The position numbers were made by a program, and so were the translations under genes. 64,000 nucleotides of DNA, from assembly GCA_944472155.2 (NCBI GenBank), contig OX235279.1, positions 148,574,199-148,638,198 of the forward strand, read 5' to 3'. Positions 50,501 through 59,200 of the stretch are shown here, one piece after another. A model generated the notes under the pieces. The model had not been told where the DNA came from. It made no database searches and was given only the letters and a program-made list of their open reading frames with translations. Positions within the stretch are counted from its first letter, which is position 1. Every line of letters starts with the position of its first letter. The stretch is from Trichobilharzia szidati. Taxonomy: Eukaryota; Platyhelminthes; Trematoda; Strigeidida; Schistosomatidae.

Positions 50501-53500
50501 TGGTTCTCTAGCTGATATCAGTCCGTGATCAACTCGTAAAACATAACTAATCCTTACAAACCAAACTATAGATAATTATTTTAATTATCTTGTAATCACG
50601 AATTATGAATAGTTCTAACAAGGTCGAGTAAAATGAATCACTGAGGTAAGATAACTGTTTGCATTAGCCTCCGTCTGCATATTGATATCCTGTGCAATCA
50701 ATGAATGCAAAACAAAAGGACTCTCTAACTGACTATTTTTCCAACTCATGAATTACATTTTTTAGAGTTAAGAAGTGACGGTAGCCCGTTTAAATCACTG
50801 GGCTACTGAACTGTCCAGAGGAAACAATCCCTCCGATTAACTCGGCTATACTTTGTTTTAATCACCTATTTATGTCCCTAAAGAACAATGTGTACTCACC
50901 AGCACTTTTGAATGGCTTTCAACATACTTCTTTGTATGTTCTGAAGGGACAAATACATTGGAGGTTGGAGAATATTGCAGATAAAACAAGATGTTATGCA
51001 GATTACTGTTTTACTGGAATATTCTGTATAAGGAGTAGTTAAAACAAAGCTGGAAATTCTGTACTATATATAAACATGTTCAGAATAAAGCTATTATTAT
51101 TATGTTAGGTGACAAGGAGAGTTGTGTAGTTGAGGTAGACCAGAGGCCTAGTTTTGGAAGCTTTCGGTTAGCTTGCTGCTGCAATCATTTCGCTCGTCTT
51201 CAAATATAATATAATAATAACTGGATAATTTTAAGTTTTCTTGTGAGTATCTGTCAGCCGATCACTGAATTACCAGCCAGAAGGTACAAGGCATAAATGT
51301 AAGACTGATTTTGTTTTATAACTAGAAATTACTAGTCAACGTGTCAAACAATATTATTATTATTGTTCCCTTGGGTTCCTAGTGGAACATAGGGCTTCAA
51401 CTACACGTCTCCACTTGCTTCTGTCTTCTGCTGTACTTTTCATTTGCGTCCATGTTATTCCATACTGTTTCATCTCCTCTTCACACGATCTCCTCTACGT
51501 CACCCTTGGACGTCCCACTCGCCGCTTCCCTTTCGGGTTCCACTCGAGGGCCTGACGCGCGATGTCACTCAACGGCCTCCTCAGCGAGTGTCCAATCCAT
51601 CTCCACTTTCTCCTGAATATTTGTTGGGCGATTGGTTCCTGTTTCGTTTGTTCCCATAGCTTCTTGTTTGTGATTCTTTCCGGCCATCAAACAATATTAT
51701 TGGTCACCTGTAAAAGATGAATGTTAAACCTTTGTACATGAAAAGAAAAATGCGGAAATAAATGCAAAATTATACATGGTACTATTTATTTTGAGTAGTG
51801 TGCAACCTTGTCGACCGATTATCTTTATGTAACCATTTAGTCACATATATGATCACTGTGCTCCATTATTTGATTGATTTTAAACTGTGTAGTATCTGTT
51901 AGAGATAAGTATTATTTAAAACAATTAGTTCCCTTTATGAATTTAGATAAAGCAATAAGAAGACGTAATTTGTCTGAATCGTGTAATGTATTTGCGCAAC
52001 ACATTTCGAACAAGCTGATCACACACGGACTTGTCATAGGAATATATATGAATTTAATAAAGAGGTGAGAAAATAGACTTAGGTCAAGTTTAAAGGACAT
52101 ATTCAAGGTCAAAGTAACAATGAAGACCACTAAACCAAATAACAGAGGTAATAGTACATCTGTTATGGTATCAAAACAAAATTTACCAAGGAAGGTTTAA
52201 TGTGATGACGAATTGATTTTGAACACATAAAGCTGGCTTAAACTTTCTCATTGCCAGCTAGGGCTTCCACAAACTTTAGGATACGCCCCAAACACGTTTT
52301 ATAGATAGGTTTAAAAGATCTGTTAACGTCAATTGTATGTCCTGTCTCTATAATATGTTTCGCAATAGAAGAGCTAGGTCTCCTGTTCTCACCGCTAATA
52401 GGTTCTGAAGATTCCATTTGTTTCTGGAGCCATTTAGGAATATGCTCTGAAGCCCTTACTTGCAGAGATCGATTAGTCCTCCCTATGTATGTGTGTCCAC
52501 ACGTACATTCAAATTGGTAAATACAGTGAGATGTGACGTCATTTTTCTCATGTTCGAAAGGCTTAGATAGATATATTGGCTTAACATTCTCTATTATTAT
52601 GATATTGGCTGCATAAAAAGTCTTTTTGACAGCAGCGTTCAGTCTTTGTCTAGTTATCAAGCTGCTTTGATGCCCCATATAGGGTAGCTTGATGTACACG
52701 TCTTTCTTAGAGGCGAGCTGGAGATTGAGTCTTGGTGTTCTGACTACTTTCTATCTCTTGATGAACTCGAGCTGGGCTCCGACACGTGATCTTACCCGAC
52801 TGCCTCTTAAGTGTGTGTCCCGTCCATCTCCATTTCCTTTTACATATTTGTTGGACAATAGGTTCTTGGTTCGTTCGTTCCCATAGTTCCCCGTGGCTAA
52901 TTTTTTCTGCCCGGCTGGCCATTTGATTTTCAATATGGAGTCAGCGAAGTAGGGAGCTGTTGATTAGACTCTGCAGTAGCCTGTTGGAAATGCCAACTGT
53001 CTGACCTGTATATAAGCACCAACTGACTGACTTAACATTGGTGTTGAAAGTCTGAATCTTATCCTTTTTGCTAACGCAGAGTGTAGAAGATTTCCAAACT
53101 GACTTCACATTGATGAAGGTGTATCTTGCCTTCCTGATTCCGATTTTGAAATGCACATCCTTGTAGTGTGCATATAGTTGAGGCGACGTTTGCCAGATAA
53201 GCGAAGGAAGTGAGTGATCCCTTTCAAATTTCTCCCGTTGATAGTGATTGGTGGCGGTTGTTGTTGTTGTTGGTTCGTTGGGTGGTTATCTTCATCACTT
53301 CCATGTTCTCTATATTCACTTGAAGTCATGTCTTTGATGCCTTCTTCTTCAGGCAGTTTTCTGCTTTTCACCTGTAAGTCGTCAAGTTTGTGTGACACTA
53401 CATTTAAATATCATGCGAAATCCAGATCTCCTGGAGTTTTTTTTATTGCTCAGTCCACCGTATTCCTATCTCCTCGCTCCCCACAGTCTGACGCATAATC

Positions 53501-56219
53501 CATTCCACAACAATTAGGAATAAAATCGGCAATAAAAGGCAGTCTTGTTTTACTCCATTGTTCACTCACTTCAAAGACTTTTCTGATTTTTCCTTTGTGG
53601 ATCAGCTGACATGTGGTAATGTCATAAGGCTGTTTGTTGCATGAGGTTGATAAAAGTTTGCTGCACTCTACTCCATAGTTTTGAAGTAGTTTCTAAATTG
53701 CTTCACGGTGAGTGCTTTGTGTTTGATATATACTACAATGTAATTATTGCTTTATAACTGCTAACTTAACTCTGAATGTCCAGAATACTGATTGAAAGTG
53801 TAATCTGTTAAGATATTTTTTAAATTTTTGTTTTTATTCCTTTACGTTCCCAGTGGAACATAGGGCTCCGAGCTAGAGGCATGAAGTTTTGGTAGCAGTG
53901 GTATTTATTTTTATGGGATGCGGTTGCTAGCCTCATGCCCAACCTTCCCTCTTTACGAGTCTTATTACTGGCTTAGCGAGGTAAAGGAGTGCGTCGGCCG
54001 GGGATCGAACCCCGACCACCTGCGTGGTCAGCGAGCATTCTACCGCTGTGCCACCGACGCCTGTTAAGATATATTCGACAATATTTCTCTGTTGTTACGA
54101 AATAAGTGATATATATGTGGTTTTATTGCTTGAGAATCAGTCGCTGAATAAGTTTAAGTCTTCTATATTCCGAGCCATTTTGATTGGACACTAGTAACTA
54201 GTGTGACGTGTCTGGTCCTTTCTTTGGTGCAGGCTGAATTCTATCAGTCAGGTATTTGCAATGTGGCCACCATTCTAGGTAGCTCAACATCACGGTGCAC
54301 ATTGATTTGATGATATTTGATAGTTAGAGGCAATCGGCAGGAAGCCTTTATTATTATTTTGCATTTGTATTCTATGCTGGTTGAAGCATAATCCATGCAG
54401 GAAACGCGAAGTCAGGTTGTCAGAGAACTAACTTATTGATTTGTTTTCACGCATTTTTTTCTCCTAATAATTTTTACATTCTAATCTTACCTGTTGTTCT
54501 CCAATTCTAGTTTTATGATTGTTTCGTTTTGTGTTTGTAAGGTTTTCATAAATATATATATATATATGCAGGATAGATTTAAGCAAAATTAATGTCTTAT
54601 CACGTTTTCATTTTACTCACCTGAACTAAGTGGTTTATATCAGTCTTAGATTTCTAGGCAATAATAATGACAATAATTCTATCAGTATGATAAGGCTGTT
54701 ATACATGGGGTAATGGTTTTCCAATAATTAATACTGAATTACATGGAGTTAAGTTTTTATGCTGCATAAATTTTCCTCTGTGTTCCTTATAAGAATCAAA
54801 TGAGCATTATGTTAACCTTATATTTATATGTTTTACCTTTGCGTGGGCATTCTTTTGCATAATATGAGTTCGCACATAGAAATTGTCTGGTTTCCTTACG
54901 TAAGTTGGAATTTCCATTTAAAAAAATACCTCGAAATCCCCCCCCCAAAATATATTTAAACAGTTTTTGTTGATCTACCAACTAGCGCATACCAACGGCC
55001 AGTTCTGAGACTTATTTGATAACAACTAACCGTCGATTGTGTCCTTGAAGTTGTATATTCTGACATTAGATTATGCCATTTCATAAATAGTAAAACTTGG
55101 GGGAATAGTGGGTCTTGTACTAATTTCTGTATGAAGACATATTCGTGTTATAATCTGGCGACTATGAGTTCTGCTCAAGCTGACACAATACAACTGTCCC
55201 CTGATTTATATCAATTTTACCATAAAATACACTAGGAAGTGAGTGATGCATGTATAAAAATGAGTAAAACTCATTTACTTCTGTGTGATGTGATTTGAAT
55301 TCCATTTTCATGTTACCAATTTCATGAAGTATGCCCCAATTAATGTTTGTTTGTTTTTATTTAATTTATTTAAATTTAGCACATTTCATCCTGATATCAC
55401 TGTGAAATGGATTGAACCAGTCTACTTGGTTAGACAATTGATGGAACTTGAACAAGCTAAGTGAGTCCATTGGACCTTAGTTGTTTTTTATTATTTTTTT
55501 TCATAGTCATATCATTTAACAATGATTATCTTCAAATGTATGAATAATATATGCAATAAGGATTCTGTAATCTTATTTTGTTTTACTTAATCTGATTAAT
55601 GTTGCACATTCCAAAATTTGAAGAAAATGTCATGATCCTTACTCTCACTCACTAACTTACTTGATGACTGTGTGTCATCATCCATTTATACAAATCCAAA
55701 TGAATCAATTATATATATGCATGGTATGTCGAGTAAATTTAAATTCACTCCACATTAAGGCTTTCACTGAAGGTGTTTAGAAGGACACCGGAAGCCTCTC
55801 AATCAACGCAATCAGCTGAGATCATAAAAATAAAAATCTCTATTGTTTACATTGTGAAGAATCATTCCTTCTTTTTTTTCCGTCTTTTTTTATTAGAAAT
55901 GAAACAGAAATTTATCTTCAAACTGCAATTGAAGAATTAGAAACTACTGGTAAACAACAATACTATTATAAATCCACTGTTTGTTGTCATTCACTTGGTC
56001 TGTGTAAATCCAAGGTCAATGCAATTGAGGTGTACAATGAGCAATTGAATTTACTTGAAACACAAATAAACACATTTAAAACACTTGGAGGTGTATTGAA
56101 TATTGAATTTTCAGTGAAAGAGAAAGGAAAATATCAGTCTGATATGTTGAATATACCTCATACAGGAATTGTGTTTGTCGGTGTGGAGAATTCTGAACAA
56201 GCAATCAAGTAAGAGAAAC

Positions 56220-56290
<71 letters not shown>

Positions 56291-59200
56291 TTTCAGAAGT
56301 ATCCTTACCGATCTAATGGTTCTATTTTATGTTTATTTTGTTAAACTGACTGGTATTAAAAGCTAAATACAGCACTTGAAAATTCTACCGTATCTAACAG
56401 CAACAAAGACCCAATTGAAATCTCACTGTCTACCTGTGAATGCCTAATTAAATAGTCAGTTAAAATGTGTATAACTGGATATCAGCCTATCTACTACTCT
56501 AAACTGTTCACAAAGATAATAGTGTGCTAAGCTTTCAAATCACCTAACATTGCACTCAATGCATCAAACGGCACAGGTCCAGAAAACTAAACATTTGTTG
56601 GCGTAGGAAAAAGAATTCCATATTGACACTAGATACACTAATAGAGTATTAATTTATGGATAGTGTTTCGAGGACGTTGTATTGCCGTTCAGAATCACAT
56701 CCATAACTTGCTTTATATAATCTTACTCTACCCTGGTTGTTATTGCTACTTTTCATGTATCAGCAAAAGAAGTTTAATCGTTCCTATTGCATTAGTTTGG
56801 TATTTATCCGATAAACAAAGATTCACTGATTACCTTCCCTCTCCAGCTAAATTAATTACGTTTCGAAATGTGCACTTTTTTCCAACTTATTTTGTGATTC
56901 CATTCAAGGGCATGCATAACAGTGGCTGAGTATTTTGCTAAGATAATATAACTTGGCGGAGTCAACCATTCTAGATCTAGCTAAATTGCTATGTTCTGAT
57001 AATCTGACTGACCTCACAGTCATTCATTTGTATTTGGTAAATTATATTATTTTGCCTAAGTGAGTTTATTGGTTCCTTAAGCCTACAAAGTTTATGTCTG
57101 AGTGAATTGGTTACTTTGAATGCCACCGTAATTCCAGCCTTATTAATAATTGTTTTTAGAGCTCCCGATGTCCTTTCGCTGTACGGTTGTACTTTAGGGG
57201 CTTTGCATATTTCGCATTAAATATATTTATTATGCATTACTTGAAACACTATGTTGGCACGAAGAGCTGTGCCACAATATAAGGGAAGGAGAACTAAAAT
57301 GAATCAGGAACAGCAGTATGAAAAGAAGTGAAAATACCTACGAAGAGCATTCAAATGGTCGTTCGTCATTTCGTATCAATTTCAGGAAGAGAAAAAGGCA
57401 TAAAATGGCAAAATGTTTGCCAATGATTTTGATTCTCAACCATATTTGATAATGTCTCAAACCATATAGTCAGGCAGTCGGGATGCACGGACGAACTCTA
57501 GTCCAACACAACTATTGGACACCGATATGTCGTGGGCTGACCGCCTGTCTGCTTCCTTTATGCAGTTCCAGGACTTGTAAACAGTGAACCCTGTGGGAGC
57601 CACTGAATTCTGTGTCTCAACATGACAACACTGTTGACCTGAGAATTGCTTATACAATGATGATTTTTTTATTCCTTTGCTTTCCCAGTGGGACATAGGG
57701 CTTCAAGCTTTAGAGGTTTCAGTATCAGTGGTGTCCTCCACGGGGTGTCGTGGTTGCTGACCCCACGCCCAACCTCTCCTCTTTGTCGGTATTATAACCG
57801 GCTATGGAAGGTAAAGGTGTGCACAGGACGGGAATCTAACCCCGGACCACGTGAATGGTTGGCCAGCACTCTACCGCTGAACCACTAACGCACCATAAAA
57901 TGATGATATACACAATATATACATATATATGTACATATTGATAACTGAATTATTTGTTTCACGTATTTTCCTTTTTGTTTCCCTAGATTTCTGTCTGCAT
58001 ATACAGTCTGTCCTTTACACGTGCTACCTATAGATAATACATTAAACCTAAAATGGTACTGCAAAGAGCATCGTCCATGGCGTCGTTTATATTCACTCAA
58101 AATACCAAAACGCAGCAAAGTATTTAAACATGCTCGTTTAGCTCCACCGGCCTCTGATTTATTATGGTATGTAAGAAAGACATTTTTTTCGTTCGTTACT
58201 GTCTGTGCACATATCGTTGTTGTAAGCTAGCATACACTAATAGGTGGTGATGTATAACTTAACAAAAGTGATTGATTTAAATTCCCCTGTTAAAAAAAAA
58301 TATAAAATCATTCAACTGTCATAATGTAGTGAATGGCATCATCATGAAATTGAGTTTTCAAAAAACTAGTATCCTTATATACTGCAATATATATTTATAT
58401 ACATATCGTTGATATAATCGTGTTGATATCCTGCTGTAACCGACTGATGACGACTTCCCACTACCACTAGAACCCAGGTAACTACCTACCTGCATAGGGC
58501 TAGTCACTAATAAGCATCAGATTGATATTCAAGTGTGGGTCACTAGTGGCTGCCCCTATGCAGAGCTAATTAGTTACCTGGGTTCAAATCCGTGCAAACT
58601 AACACTCGAATATTATGATAATTATTTATGTATTTTATCATGTCTACTTTTGATGACAAATTTTGTATGAATTGTGGTTTTAGCTACTGTGAGGATTCCT
58701 CGGATTTAAAAGTTGGTACACTGGCTTTACAACCTAGTTAGTTGTGATTCTATGTTATTAGATTTAATGGTGTATACTGTTAAAAGTTTCTTTATAGGAG
58801 GATTATAATTTTTATACACTTTTTTATTTTATATCGAGATAATTCTTTGCATATGTATATATATATGTATATATATATATATATCAGATTATGCTCTCCA
58901 CTATCATGCTGAATAAGCTAATATATTCTTAAACTGATGAATTTACACAGGTTGAATTTGACTTCCACAACATACCACGGCTATAGATGGTGGCTACGCG
59001 TGATTGGAGTTCGACTAGCTGTTATATTAATGGCATTTTTGTTAACATCACCAGTCTATGTGCTAACTGTAGTGAATTTCACTGGACTTTTTGATTGGCT
59101 TGGTAAAATCGCTGTAAGTGAACAATATTTGTTCCAGATGTGCATTTCTATTAAGAGTGTTTGTGCACTTTTCTTAATTGTATAAAATCAAAGAAATATC

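Larger units (their letters stand above)
43950..55379 (+). other. TMEM63 intron 6 with repeats
   Basis: The longest intron, 11.4 kb. It contains SINE A at 44.36, 46.3, 49.84 and 53.82 kb, SINE A' at 45.81 kb, family B fold-backs at 47.46, 49.17 and 50.01 kb, RTE pieces at 51.35 and 52.7 kb, a Penelope-like fragment at 52.24 kb and family C at 54.19 kb. The gaps 44.6-45.8, 46.5-47.45, 47.66-49.16 and 54.36-55.38 kb are AT-rich and unassigned. Confidence 0.7.
56209..57986 (+). other. TMEM63 intron 8
   Basis: 1.8 kb with a long ATT/AGT trinucleotide run 12 bases after the donor and SINE A at 57.67 kb. The frame at 56663-56929 is not supported as coding. Confidence 0.7.

Noticed and set aside
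56221..56290. CRISPR-like or satellite array
   Set aside because: It is a simple ATT/AGT microsatellite without spacers. No CRISPR array exists in this eukaryotic window.
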